The notes under the pieces are model-generated. The model ran no database searches. It was not told the DNA's origin and saw only the letters and a program-made list of their open reading frames with translations. Shown here one piece after another: positions 18,718 through 27,980 of a stretch of 64,000 bases of DNA; positions within the stretch are counted from its first letter, which is position 1, and each line of letters begins with the position of its first letter. A program made the position numbers and the translations under genes. The stretch comes from Prosthecobacter debontii (GTDB lineage Bacteria > Verrucomicrobiota > Verrucomicrobiia > Verrucomicrobiales > Verrucomicrobiaceae). The stretch is from positions 248,001-312,000 of the forward strand of contig NZ_FUYE01000007.1 in NCBI RefSeq assembly GCF_900167535.1, read 5' to 3'.

Positions 18718-18762
18718 GCACCCATTGGCTGGCGGTGAAGCTTCAGCCAATGGGTGCCTTTT
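18718..18762. terminator. Strong hairpin between two minus-strand operons
   Basis: 14-base perfect arms, GCACCCATTGGCTG (18718-18731) and CAGCCAATGGGTGC (18744-18757), with a 12-base loop. The T run (CTTTT) is on the plus-strand side only; nevertheless its position, 23 bases past the Ig-protein stop, suggests it ends that minus-strand operon. Confidence 0.6.
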
Positions 18763-18779
18763 GTGAGATCATCAACCTC

Positions 18780-21728
18780 TCACGGTTGAGGCTGAATGAG
18801 CTCGACAGCTCCTGATAAGATCGGTGTCGCCGTCGCTTTTTGACTTCCTTCAGGGATCTGTGGAAGCAGGTAGTAACCGACCGCTTTAAGCGAACCATCT
18901 TCCAATCTCACCACCTGTCCCTGGAAGGCAACGGGCCGTTTCAAGAGCGGGGTGCTTTCAGTCAGGGTAAACTTACCCGCAACCTTTCCCGTAGCCGCAG
19001 CGAGGCTGATGGCGGCAACCCCAGGGTTATTCACGGCAAGAGGCGGCGTGATCTGATAGGCTGCCGAGTAGTCAAAGCTGAAGTTCGGATCTGTCTCTGA
19101 CAGATCCAACCCACCTCCGGAAAACTCCACACTTACCGAGCCTGCGGCAGGGAGACCCAGGATAACCTTGTGTTTCGCAGGTGCCAGATAACCTCCCTCT
19201 GCCACGACGTTTAGGGGCCCAAATCCGAGCGGATACAAGCGGCCCGTTATCGCAGGCCGTAGCCAAGTGAGATCACCCGTCACTCGATTCTCTTCGGTGC
19301 TATTCACTCCTGTTTGCAGCTTCATGGAGCCTTGAAGCGTGCCTAGCTTTTTATAGAGAGGAGCATACGCCCCGAAATCCCCTTCACCGTCAATGAAAGT
19401 GGCCGCTGTGATCGTCTCCCCGTCTGCGGTTTTTCCAGCGATTTTCAACACACCGAGAGGACTTACCGTGAAGGTGGCAAAACCCGTGCCTTGAGGCCGT
19501 GGAGGCGCTTCCGCGAGAACGGTCACACCCTCTTGCAACGCCACGCTGTAATAGCCTTCATAAGCAGTCGCAGGCGTGCTTTTCGTCCAAGTAGAGTGCC
19601 ATCCGTGAATGGGTGCTGCACCAAGGGAGCCACTGAAGTCCCCCGTCTCTGGATCCATGATGATCTGCAATGGTAAGCCAGCCAGAGGCGCCTCAACCTG
19701 AGGCGCCTCTTCTGCCAGGAATCCTTTGGCTGCGTAAGTTGCTCCTGCTGCTTTTGATCCACTGCCGGGCAGTGCCGAGGTCACTTTCAAGGTGTAGCCT
19801 CCAGTCGAGGTCGTTGTTAGACTGATCCAGCCGCCCAAGCCTGAGTTGACACTGTCGGTCCGCTCAATGACTCCGGCAAAAGTGCCGACCAAATGGGTAT
19901 CAAGAGCTTGGACTTCCAGAGATCCGTGAACCGGAGCGCTCGTGCCTGCTTTGTTACTGGCAGTCACAATCACGTCGAAGCTTCCGGCGATGGACGCACG
20001 GCCCGTGATGACCCCTGTTACGGCATTGTACTTCAAACCTTTGGGCAGATTCTTGATGGCGAACTTTGTGGGATAGTTGGCGGCTGCGACCTTCGCCTTG
20101 AAATCGGCTCCGATGGTCGCTGGCACGAAGATGATGGGTTTCACCACAGGTACCAAATAGGTGGCAGAGACAGCCAATGCAAAGTCCTGCTCCACCGAGA
20201 AGTCCACCCCATCGGTGAGACGCACTCGGAAGGAAGCATTACCCTCTGCTTGGGGAATCCCGCTCAGGATCCCATCACTGCCCAAACTGATGCCAACGGG
20301 TAAACTGCCCGATACGTACGACCACGTGAAATCCCCTGTCCCACCCAGACCAGTCAACGCATGAGAATATTGGACCCCTTTGACAGGGACGGGCAGCGTT
20401 TCTACCGCAATGGTGAGATCGCTGGCACTGAGACTGAAAACACGCGTGTCGATCTGATTGTCGTCGTCTTCCACTTGGATCGTGAATTGGCTCGTGCCAT
20501 TGACTTCTGGGGTGCCTGATAGAAGTCCTTCTGGACTCAACGTCAGGCCTACAGGCAGGCTGCCCTCTGACACCGACCAAGCATAAGGTGCTAAGCCTCC
20601 CACGGCATGAATCTGCACCTGATAGGCAGCGCCCGTTTTCGCCGGAGGCAAGGTGGACGCTGTATAGATGTTCGGCGTGGCAGAAGCTGTCACGGTCACG
20701 ATGGCCGTATTCGAGATCGCTCCATCCGTATTGGCGACGTTGGTGACCTTCACCCAATAGCTAGTTGTTTCCAACAAAGTGGGTGTCGTAAAGCTGGATG
20801 AATTCGTTCCCACAGGAACGGCTGATGAACCTGGGACCTCCTGATACCACTGATACGTCAACGGTGCATCTCCCGTAGCCACCACTGATAGCGTGGCCGT
20901 GGTGCCACTCGAAATGGTAACGGGCGCAGGCCCTTGAGCGATTTCAGCAGGTTGCCTGACCGTCACGGTCGCGGTGTTTGAATGGGCACCTGTGGCATTC
21001 TGTGAGTTCGTGACCTTAACCCAGTAGTCTGTCGTCACCGACAACGCCTGCGTCGTGTAGGAAGCTGCATTGGAACCGACAGGCTCAGAAGTGTCTCCCG
21101 AGGAACCTCGATACCATTGGTAGGTGAGGGGATTGCTGCCAGTCGCGACAACCGTCAAAGTAGCCGTTTGGTCTCGATTGATGGTCGTGGACGAAGGTTG
21201 CGTGGCTATGGCCGCAGGCGGCGGTGCGGAGACCTGAATGGTGAAGGTGCCCGCAGCAGATCGACCGCTAAAGTTGGAATTCTCCCACGCTCGAATCGTC
21301 ACCGTTCGGCTACCGCTTTCCGTCGTGGTGCCAGTTAGCGTCGTTGTCTTGCCCCGAACGCTATTCAATGTTAGGCCTGCGGGCAGGGTGCCACTGGCGA
21401 CCGACCATGAGGCTGGCGTATGACCGCCGCCACCGACGAGTTGAAAAACACCAGAAAGGTTTGTGCCCGCAGTCACTGGAACCGTCGAAGAGCCTGCGGA
21501 AGGAGCGACTTGAGTCACCGAGGTGGCACCTGCAACGCTATCAAATGCACCAAGACCCACCACGGTAGCAATGACGGCTTTCGCCGCCTCCATCCCTCCG
21601 GCTGAAGTGAGGAAATTCACCTCAGGTAAAATGACTTGAGCTGCTGGTGTGCGCTGAAACAGTAGCAGGAAGGATCCACACCGGGATAAACGTCTTTTAA
21701 GCCGGACGAGGCTGGATTTGATGTTCAT
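18780..21728 (-). CDS. Large secreted Ig/He_PIG-domain protein with a flavinylation-like DSVAGATS motif
   Basis: 982 aa. Basic N-terminus and hydrophobic segment (SFLLLFQRTPAAQVILP) suggest export. Residues 63-70, DSVAGATS, resemble the FMN-attachment motif of ApbE substrates (D-x-x-S/T-G-A-T); T69 would be the acceptor. Next come putative Ig domains: a He_PIG-type unit (about 100-170), two tandem Ig-like units (about 175-345) with the shared phrase ATLTVVATGSNPLTYQWY / ATLSVVATGDAPLTYQWY, and several cadherin-like He_PIG units (GSLPVGLTLSPEGLLSGTPE). The last ~330 residues are Gly/Thr-rich beta structure without a recognised domain. It is the last gene of the TolC-CzcA-DUF3570-ApbE-TlpA-DUF4266 unit, 31 bases after DUF4266. 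Role unknown. Confidence 0.75.
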   Translation of the reverse strand: MNIKSSLVRLKRRLSRCGSFLLLFQRTPAAQVILPEVNFLTSAGGMEAAKAVIATVVGLGAFDSVAGATSVTQVAPSAGSSTVPVTAGTNLSGVFQLVGGGGHTPASWSVASGTLPAGLTLNSVRGKTTTLTGTTTESGSRTVTIRAWENSNFSGRSAAGTFTIQVSAPPPAAIATQPSSTTINRDQTATLTVVATGSNPLTYQWYRGSSGDTSEPVGSNAASYTTQALSVTTDYWVKVTNSQNATGAHSNTATVTVRQPAEIAQGPAPVTISSGTTATLSVVATGDAPLTYQWYQEVPGSSAVPVGTNSSSFTTPTLLETTSYWVKVTNVANTDGAISNTAIVTVTASATPNIYTASTLPPAKTGAAYQVQIHAVGGLAPYAWSVSEGSLPVGLTLSPEGLLSGTPEVNGTSQFTIQVEDDDNQIDTRVFSLSASDLTIAVETLPVPVKGVQYSHALTGLGGTGDFTWSYVSGSLPVGISLGSDGILSGIPQAEGNASFRVRLTDGVDFSVEQDFALAVSATYLVPVVKPIIFVPATIGADFKAKVAAANYPTKFAIKNLPKGLKYNAVTGVITGRASIAGSFDVIVTASNKAGTSAPVHGSLEVQALDTHLVGTFAGVIERTDSVNSGLGGWISLTTTSTGGYTLKVTSALPGSGSKAAGATYAAKGFLAEEAPQVEAPLAGLPLQIIMDPETGDFSGSLGAAPIHGWHSTWTKSTPATAYEGYYSVALQEGVTVLAEAPPRPQGTGFATFTVSPLGVLKIAGKTADGETITAATFIDGEGDFGAYAPLYKKLGTLQGSMKLQTGVNSTEENRVTGDLTWLRPAITGRLYPLGFGPLNVVAEGGYLAPAKHKVILGLPAAGSVSVEFSGGGLDLSETDPNFSFDYSAAYQITPPLAVNNPGVAAISLAAATGKVAGKFTLTESTPLLKRPVAFQGQVVRLEDGSLKAVGYYLLPQIPEGSQKATATPILSGAVELIQPQP

Positions 21729-21759
21729 GACAATTCAAAAAGGAAAAAGGTTGGATGAC

Positions 21760-21984
21760 TCAGTTACAACCACAGCCGCCACCTCCCACGCCCCCACCTC
21801 CAAAACTGGCTTCGCGGGAAAAATAGGCGTGTTGGGTCATGGCAGTAAGGAGTCCATCCCGTTCAGGACTCATGACGGAGTGGGCGAGATTGCCGCGCTC
21901 GTAGGGCTTCACCCGCACGAGTTTTTGAGTGCAATTACTCAGCAATAGTGCTGAGATCGCAAAAAATAGAATCCGGAGTTTCAT
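21760..21984 (-). CDS. DUF4266 mini-lipoprotein with GGGGCGCN tail
   Basis: 74 aa. A lipoprotein signal (FFAISALLLSNC, lipobox Cys at 18) is followed by VKPYERGNLAHSVMSP, AMTQHAYFSREASFGG and the striking end GGVGGGGCGCN. This matches the DUF4266 family, known as short lipoproteins with the KPxERGxLA and HxYFSREA blocks and a Gly-rich Cys-Gly-Cys tail. Function unknown. Genes for DUF4266, a TlpA-like thioredoxin, ApbE and DUF3570 recur together, as here. The two terminal Cys could bind metal or form a disulfide handled by the neighbouring thioredoxin (inference). Confidence 0.88.
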   Translation of the reverse strand: MKLRILFFAISALLLSNCTQKLVRVKPYERGNLAHSVMSPERDGLLTAMTQHAYFSREASFGGGGVGGGGCGCN

Positions 21985-22009
21985 GGCTCTTTAAGGAGTG
22001 AAGAGGGTT

Positions 22010-22510
22010 TCATTCGGAGAGCATCTGCTCGATCTCGTGCACGTATTCGGCTTCAGTCTTTTCACCGCGGAACCCTTGGTGGATAAACCGTATCTTTCCG
22101 CTTTTATCGACCAAGTAGCTGCTGGGCATGGTGGGCGGATTGAAGTAAGCTGCCGCAGATTGCTGGGTATCGTGAACCAAGGTGAATCCCGCAGGATGCT
22201 TCGAAGCAAACGTCTGGAATTTGCCTGCATCTTCATCCACGCCGACCCCGATGATCACTAGCCCCTTCGAAGCATACTTTTGGTGCAGTCGCTGAAGGGT
22301 AACGAACGAGAGTTTGCATGGAGCACACCAGGAGGCCCAGAAATCCACGAGCACGACCTTACCGCTGGTTTTAGGCAATGAGGATCCAGGCAGGAGTGTG
22401 CCGAGACTGGGCATGGCTGCTCCAACGGAGGCTTCTGCGGCAAAGCTGGACGATACTCCAGCACTGGCTGTCATGAGAATGAAGGCCATGGTTTTAAAGT
22501 AGGTTTTCAT
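22010..22510 (-). CDS. TlpA-like periplasmic thioredoxin
   Basis: 166 aa. Signal peptide (MKTYFKTMAFILMTASAGVSSSFA) then a TlpA/ResA-type thioredoxin fold with the redox site WCAPC in VLVDFWASWCAPCKLSFVTL, the cis-Pro region PTMPSSYLVDKSGKI and a C-terminal helix. Predicted thiol-disulfide exchange in the periplasm. It lies between apbE (21 bases upstream) and the DUF4266 lipoprotein (25 bases downstream), whose CGC tail is a plausible partner. Confidence 0.9.
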   Translation of the reverse strand: MKTYFKTMAFILMTASAGVSSSFAAEASVGAAMPSLGTLLPGSSLPKTSGKVVLVDFWASWCAPCKLSFVTLQRLHQKYASKGLVIIGVGVDEDAGKFQTFASKHPAGFTLVHDTQQSAAAYFNPPTMPSSYLVDKSGKIRFIHQGFRGEKTEAEYVHEIEQMLSE

Positions 22511-22531
22511 CGTTTTGGTGGGTTTTATTTG

Positions 22532-23503
22532 TTAGGCTGCTTTGACTTGATGTTTCATGAAGTGACGACTGACAATGACTCCCTGCTCGTTCTGTAAGCA
22601 GGCCTCGACGCCCGGAGCGTTTTCCACGAACTGCAATCCCTCCCGCCACCCCAGAATGAAGGCGCAAGTGGAGTAGATCCCCGCCACAAGGCAATTAGGC
22701 CCCAGGACGGTAATGGCTCGAAGGCCATGACTGACAGGCCATCCCGTGCGGCGATCCAAGATGTGGCCATAACGAATACCGTTATGCTCAAAGCGGCGGG
22801 CATAGTCTCCTGAGGCACACACAGCATAACCGGAAACGGCCAGACCTCCGATGCATCGCTCTGTTTGGACACCATCTTGAATCCCGACATGCCAAAAGGG
22901 GTGAATCCCATTCCCACCCGTGGCGTAGATATCCCGTCCCAGATCCACCAGCAGATCTTCGATTTCATACTTGCGGGCTATCGCCACGATCTGATCCACG
23001 GCATACTCTTTGCCGAAGCCTCCGAAGTCCAAGCCCATGCCTTTTCGTGGCAGGAAAATACGCCCGGATTCACGCTTCACGTCTTCCCATTTCGAAAGGG
23101 AAAGCGCTTGTTTGACCTCCTCATCGGAGGGCAATCTCTCATGCACTTTCTTCCAATCCCAAACGCGGATCAGAGGCAGCATGGCAGGATCCATGATGCC
23201 TTGCGTCAGGCGATACATGGAGTCGCCCATATTGAGCATCTGCTCCATCTCGGAATCGATTTTGACCCAGCTTTCACCTGCGGCCACATTGATCTGAGAA
23301 ACCAGAGAGTCGGGACGAAAGCGCGAGAACTTAGCCTCGAAGGCTTGCAACCAACCCAACGCATCGGCCACGAATTGCAGAGCTGTGCGCTGAACCGCGC
23401 ACCGAAACTGAATGGCGCACGCCGTGCCCAAGGCTTTGAACTGCACACTGCGCACGCCGCGGCCATCCGGCTGGAGAGGGATCTGAGTAACGTGTTTCAA
23501 CAT
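22532..23503 (-). CDS. apbE: FAD:protein FMN transferase (ApbE)
   Basis: 323 aa. Transfers FMN from FAD onto a Thr or Ser of exported proteins. Family marks: FKALGTACAIQF at the start, AKFSRFRPDSLVSQIN, GLDFGGFGKEYAVDQI, DLLVDLGRDIYATGG and GHILDRRTGWPV (the Asp and surrounding residues bind Mg2+/FAD), and TCAFILG. No signal peptide or lipobox is seen at the chosen start, whereas many ApbE proteins are periplasmic lipoproteins; localisation is therefore unclear. Start 23503 sits 7 bases after the DUF3570 stop; the longer frame to 23593 overlaps that gene. No gene for an FMN_bind protein lies nearby, but see the motif in the Ig protein. Confidence 0.9.
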   Translation of the reverse strand: MLKHVTQIPLQPDGRGVRSVQFKALGTACAIQFRCAVQRTALQFVADALGWLQAFEAKFSRFRPDSLVSQINVAAGESWVKIDSEMEQMLNMGDSMYRLTQGIMDPAMLPLIRVWDWKKVHERLPSDEEVKQALSLSKWEDVKRESGRIFLPRKGMGLDFGGFGKEYAVDQIVAIARKYEIEDLLVDLGRDIYATGGNGIHPFWHVGIQDGVQTERCIGGLAVSGYAVCASGDYARRFEHNGIRYGHILDRRTGWPVSHGLRAITVLGPNCLVAGIYSTCAFILGWREGLQFVENAPGVEACLQNEQGVIVSRHFMKHQVKAA

Positions 23504-23510
23504 GGCGTTC

Positions 23511-24731
23511 TCAGAATTGGATGGTGCATCCGACGGTCCAGATGTCCGCTGAGGGATATGCCTCAGCGGGTGCTTGATGAGAGCCCCAGCCACTCATTTC
23601 GTAGCGTTCATAGGCGCCCCACAGGAAACAGTTGTCGCTAATCCTAAACCGCAGCTTCAGTCCCAGACTAAGCGTCTGCATGGAGGACAAACGATAGTCG
23701 GATGAATAGTTAGGCCCACGTCCGTTCGGATATTCGGCCGGATTCGCAATGGAGACTTCATCCAGGGTGTTGTGGAAGAAATTCGCCTCGTTTTGACGGT
23801 AGTAGCGGATGTAAGGCGTGATCTCAAATCGATCCCAAAGACTTTGTCGCCACTCCACCTGCACCATCTGTGAGAAGACGCCGTAGTCGTCGGCTGAAAA
23901 ACGCAGGGTGCAGTCCAAGGCCGCCTGATACTTCTCAAAGAAGTGCGTGCCCTGGAGCTGCAAGACTCCGCGTAGTCGGCTGTCAGGGCGATTTTCCCGA
24001 TATAGATTGACGGTGGGTATATCAATGGTTCCACCCAGACCATCGGGGACGGAAACGATGTCTGTGCGCTGGATGGCTTTGTACGGATCGTTGAGATAAC
24101 CTTCGCTGTAACCGATGGTGAGATTGGCCGAGAGGATGGTGTTTTTATCCAGCAACTGACTGAGGCCGACAAAGAAGTCGTAACTCCTTTTCTTCTGATC
24201 TTCGAGGCCATAGACGGCCACTTGGTCATCGAGATAGTTGATGCCAAAAGACAGCGCCGTGTTCTTCTGATTGAATTCCCAACGGTCGCTCAAGGAGAGT
24301 CCATACGAGAGGTAATCGTGTTCTTTGCTGCGAGAGAATTCCACCTCGACGAGGTGATCACCAAACTTGTGGGACAATGCTCCTAGCACCCCGTTACGCA
24401 CGTCTTCGATCTCTGCCAAGAAAGGCTGTGTGCCGCCCGGTAAAGCACCTGTGGGAGAAGAGCCTGTGATGGCATCCCGCAGGAACTGATAGCGGAAGGT
24501 GGTGTCTTCCGAGAGATTCATCTCGCCACGGAAGTACCACGATTCCACATTGATTCGGCCATCGTCCTCTTTGTAGAGCTGATAACTGATGTCTGACCGC
24601 AGATGCTCAGCAGCCAGCAGAGGCACTGCCGGCAAGAGCATGGGGGCAAGCGCCAAGGATTGATTAAGCCCTGCTTTTTTCAAAGCACAGCGAGAGCGAT
24701 GGAAGGCTCGACGGGAGGATGGGGCACGCAT
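23511..24731 (-). CDS. DUF3570 putative outer-membrane beta-barrel protein
   Basis: 406 aa. Long basic signal region (to about 40, LALAPMLLPAVPLLAAEHL) then alternating beta strands throughout: YQLYKEDDGRINVESWYFRGEMNLSED, FRYQFLRDAITGSSPTG, and an end of WTVGCTIQF with a terminal Phe, usual for outer-membrane barrels. The YxEDDGRI...ES opening and TGASPTG-like phrase place it in DUF3570. Function unknown. It sits 23 bases after the CzcA-type pump and 7 before apbE, in the conserved DUF3570/ApbE/thioredoxin/DUF4266 order. Confidence 0.85.
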   Translation of the reverse strand: MRAPSSRRAFHRSRCALKKAGLNQSLALAPMLLPAVPLLAAEHLRSDISYQLYKEDDGRINVESWYFRGEMNLSEDTTFRYQFLRDAITGSSPTGALPGGTQPFLAEIEDVRNGVLGALSHKFGDHLVEVEFSRSKEHDYLSYGLSLSDRWEFNQKNTALSFGINYLDDQVAVYGLEDQKKRSYDFFVGLSQLLDKNTILSANLTIGYSEGYLNDPYKAIQRTDIVSVPDGLGGTIDIPTVNLYRENRPDSRLRGVLQLQGTHFFEKYQAALDCTLRFSADDYGVFSQMVQVEWRQSLWDRFEITPYIRYYRQNEANFFHNTLDEVSIANPAEYPNGRGPNYSSDYRLSSMQTLSLGLKLRFRISDNCFLWGAYERYEMSGWGSHQAPAEAYPSADIWTVGCTIQF

Positions 24732-24754
24732 GGTGTTATAGGAAAAAGGGGCAT

Positions 24755-27700
24755 TCAGACAGGCTGCACATGCAGCAGAGACACGTTCTGGGCGGGACGA
24801 CCGGCTTTGCGATGCGTCTCCGCGGGACGATCTTTCACCCCCCAGCGATAAAGAACGGGAAGCAGAAATAAGGTGAGAAAGGTACTGCTGACGATGCCGC
24901 CAATGACGACCGTCGCGAGGGGCCGCTGAACTTCGGCGCCTGCCCCTTCACTGATGGCCATGGGGATAAAGCCGAGGCTGGCCACCAACGCCGTCATCAT
25001 GACGGGGCGTAAACGCTGCAAGCTTCCTTCGTGAACAGCTTCCTCAGCATTTCGGCCTTCATTCCGAAGCTGATTGAAGCAACTGATCAGCACCACCCCA
25101 TTAAGCACCGCCACACCGCAGAGGGCGATGAAGCCAATGGCGGCACTGATGCTGAACGGAAGGCCTCGCATCCAAAGAGCCAATACCCCACCCGTGATTG
25201 CGAGCGGGATGCCCGTGTAAATGATCAGGGTCTGAACGACACTTTTGAAAGAAGCGTGGATCAAGACAAAGATCAGCGCCAGGGCCAAGGGCACGACAAT
25301 GGCTAAGCGTGCCCGCGCTTCCTGAAGATGCTCAAACTGGCCACCAAAATCGACACGATACCCTTCCGGTAGCTTCACCTGTTGAGCGATCTTAGATCGG
25401 GCTTCCGTCACGTAAGCTTCCGCATCCACGCCGCCAGCTAAGTCCACATTCAAACCCACTCGGCGGTGACCGTCTTCACGGCCGATGGCATCCACCTGCG
25501 GCACCTCCACCAAGTCGGCGAGGCGATCCAGAGTGATCAATGAGCCGTCTTGCGTCCGCACAGGTAAGGTCTTGATCACTTGGCTATCGTTGCGCAAATT
25601 TTCAGGAAGCCTCACCACAATGCTGCGGCGACGATCATGCTCCATCAAGGTGCCCGTGACATTCCCCGCCATGGCCCCCGTAATGGCCGCGTTGATCTCA
25701 CCGGCCTCGACATTGTATTTCAGCATGGCAGCCCGATCTGCGCGCACTTCCATCACTGGCACGCGCCCCTGGGTTTCGAATTCCGCATTGTTCGTGCCGG
25801 TCATTCCCTCCAGGATGGATTTCACCTCTTCACCGATCTTTTCCATGACATCGTAGTCATCTCCAAAGATGCGCACGGCGAGATCTGCTCGTGAGCCTTC
25901 CAGCATTTCATTGAAACGCATTTGGATAGGCTGAGCAAAGTCGTAGTCCTGCTCAGGGACCTCTCGCGCGAGTTCTTCGCGAATCAATTCCGCCAGGCGA
26001 TCACGAGACACAGGTTTGCCGTTTTCTTGCCTCCACGCCGACTGAGGTTTGTAAAAAATATAGAGGTCGTATTCCCCTGGGGACATCGGATCTGTGGCCA
26101 CCTCACTGGTGCCGACTCGGGCGAAGGTCCGTGTCACTTCGGGGACTTGATCCACGAGATAGCGTTGCGTCTTGATGCAACGCTCCAATGAAGTTTTCAG
26201 GCTGGTGTTTGCTGGTTGATACACCATGGCCGTCCAGGAGCCTTCATTCAACGTGGGCACAAATTCCTGCTTTAGACCCACGAAGGTCCAGGCTGTCAGC
26301 ACCAGCAATGCGGCGACGCCTCCGAGGACTCCCCAACGCCCACTCCACGCCGCATGCAGCATGGGAGCGTAGGCAGCTTTGGCCCAGCGCATCAGGAAGT
26401 TATCTTTCTCACTGATGGACCCTGTCAGTAGGAGAGAACACAGAGCCGGCATCAGGGTCAAAGCCAGAACTAAGGCCCCCCCCAGAGCCAGCATGACGGT
26501 GATGGCCATGGGATGAAACATTTTCCCTTCAATGCCTGTCAGCGCGAGAATCGGCAGGTAAACCAGCGTGATGATCAGAACGCCGAAAAACATGGGACTA
26601 CCCACCTGTGCACCAGCGTCTCGCACTGCGTCTAGACGCTCCTTGGGCGTGAGCTTCCGGCCTAGCTCGTGTTGTTTTTCGCCCAAGACGCGAACGATGT
26701 TTTCAACCATTACCACGGCCCCATCGATGATGAGGCCGAAGTCCACCGCGCCTAAAGACATCAAGTTCCCCGATACACCTCCAAAAGTCATGCCGATGAG
26801 GGCGAACAGGAAGGAGAGAGGAATGGCCAAAGCGACGATAAGAGCTGCACGCCAATTGCCTAACAACATCAGCAACACAGCAATGACCAGAATAGCACCC
26901 TCGAAGAGATTGTGTTGGACGGTCTCGATGGTGCGATCCACGACCTCGCTGCGTGCATACTGGATGCGGATCACCAGTCCCTCCGGGAGTTTCTTTTGGA
27001 GTTCCTGCAGCTTTTCCTCGACCCTCTTGCTGATGATGCGGCTGTTTTCACCTACCAGCATCATCACCGTTCCAAGCACGGCTTCCTCACCATTCTCCAC
27101 TGCGCAGCCAGTGCGGACATTACTGCCGATACCGACCTCAGCGAGGTCCTTCACCCGGATAGGCTCCACACCTGCGGCAAATTTCACCGGAAGTTGAGCG
27201 ATGTCTTGAACACTGGCCACTTTAGTGACACTGCGGATCAAGACTCGATCTATTCCACGTTCGATCACTCCACCACCGGCGTTATCGACATTCTTGGCAA
27301 TGATATCGGCCAACTCACCAAAGGTGAGGCCCGCATTCATGAGGGCGGCGGGTTTGGGCAAAATGACCAACTGCCGCTCATAACCCCCGCTGCTATTCAC
27401 CTCGGCAACCCCGGGAATGGTGCGTAGAAAAGGCTTCACGATGTACTCGTGGGCATCCCTCAAATCCATGAGTTGACGCTCGCGAGATTGGTTTCGCTGC
27501 GATGCCTCCTTTTGATAATCTAAGGTGTAGTAGAGGATCTCCCCGAGGCCGGTGCTGATCGGCGACATCTCTGGGCTCAACCCTGCGGGCAACTCAACCT
27601 GCACCAGCCGCTCACTGACTAACTGACGCGCCCTAAAAATGTCCGTGCCATCCCGAAACACGAGGGTGAGTTGGGAAAGTCCAGACTTGGTTAAAGAACG

Positions 27701-27946
27701 AAATTCTTCCACACCTTGAATGCCAGCCAAGGCGAGTTCAAGAGGGTAGGTCACCAGCTTTTCCGTCTCCTCGGGAGCCAGGCCAGGCACTGCGGTGTTC
27801 ACCTGTACCTGCGTATTGGTGATGTCAGGAACAGCATCCACAGGCAGATGCAGGGCCGAGAAGATACCGGCACTCATAAGGAGGAGCGCTCCCATGATGA
27901 CGAGAAGCCGGTTTTTTAACGAGAACTCAAGGATGGAGGAGATCAT
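24755..27946 (-). CDS. CzcA-type heavy-metal efflux RND transporter
   Basis: 1063 aa inner-membrane proton/metal antiporter with 12 predicted helices and two large periplasmic loops. TM4 reads VDFGLIIDGAVVMVEN with D402, D408 and E415, the same residues and numbering as the proton-relay residues of CzcA, which exports divalent Co/Zn/Cd; the CusA-type (Cu/Ag) version differs here. Other family marks are DAVPDITNTQVQVNT near the start and YTGIPLAITGGVLALW late. It follows a TolC/CzcC-like gene by 34 bases. No membrane-fusion (CzcB/CusB) gene is present anywhere in this unit, which is unusual. Confidence 0.93.
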   Translation of the reverse strand: MISSILEFSLKNRLLVIMGALLLMSAGIFSALHLPVDAVPDITNTQVQVNTAVPGLAPEETEKLVTYPLELALAGIQGVEEFRSLTKSGLSQLTLVFRDGTDIFRARQLVSERLVQVELPAGLSPEMSPISTGLGEILYYTLDYQKEASQRNQSRERQLMDLRDAHEYIVKPFLRTIPGVAEVNSSGGYERQLVILPKPAALMNAGLTFGELADIIAKNVDNAGGGVIERGIDRVLIRSVTKVASVQDIAQLPVKFAAGVEPIRVKDLAEVGIGSNVRTGCAVENGEEAVLGTVMMLVGENSRIISKRVEEKLQELQKKLPEGLVIRIQYARSEVVDRTIETVQHNLFEGAILVIAVLLMLLGNWRAALIVALAIPLSFLFALIGMTFGGVSGNLMSLGAVDFGLIIDGAVVMVENIVRVLGEKQHELGRKLTPKERLDAVRDAGAQVGSPMFFGVLIITLVYLPILALTGIEGKMFHPMAITVMLALGGALVLALTLMPALCSLLLTGSISEKDNFLMRWAKAAYAPMLHAAWSGRWGVLGGVAALLVLTAWTFVGLKQEFVPTLNEGSWTAMVYQPANTSLKTSLERCIKTQRYLVDQVPEVTRTFARVGTSEVATDPMSPGEYDLYIFYKPQSAWRQENGKPVSRDRLAELIREELAREVPEQDYDFAQPIQMRFNEMLEGSRADLAVRIFGDDYDVMEKIGEEVKSILEGMTGTNNAEFETQGRVPVMEVRADRAAMLKYNVEAGEINAAITGAMAGNVTGTLMEHDRRRSIVVRLPENLRNDSQVIKTLPVRTQDGSLITLDRLADLVEVPQVDAIGREDGHRRVGLNVDLAGGVDAEAYVTEARSKIAQQVKLPEGYRVDFGGQFEHLQEARARLAIVVPLALALIFVLIHASFKSVVQTLIIYTGIPLAITGGVLALWMRGLPFSISAAIGFIALCGVAVLNGVVLISCFNQLRNEGRNAEEAVHEGSLQRLRPVMMTALVASLGFIPMAISEGAGAEVQRPLATVVIGGIVSSTFLTLFLLPVLYRWGVKDRPAETHRKAGRPAQNVSLLHVQPV

Positions 27947-27980
27947 GAAACAGTAAGCTGGTTGATCTTATGGTTAGACC

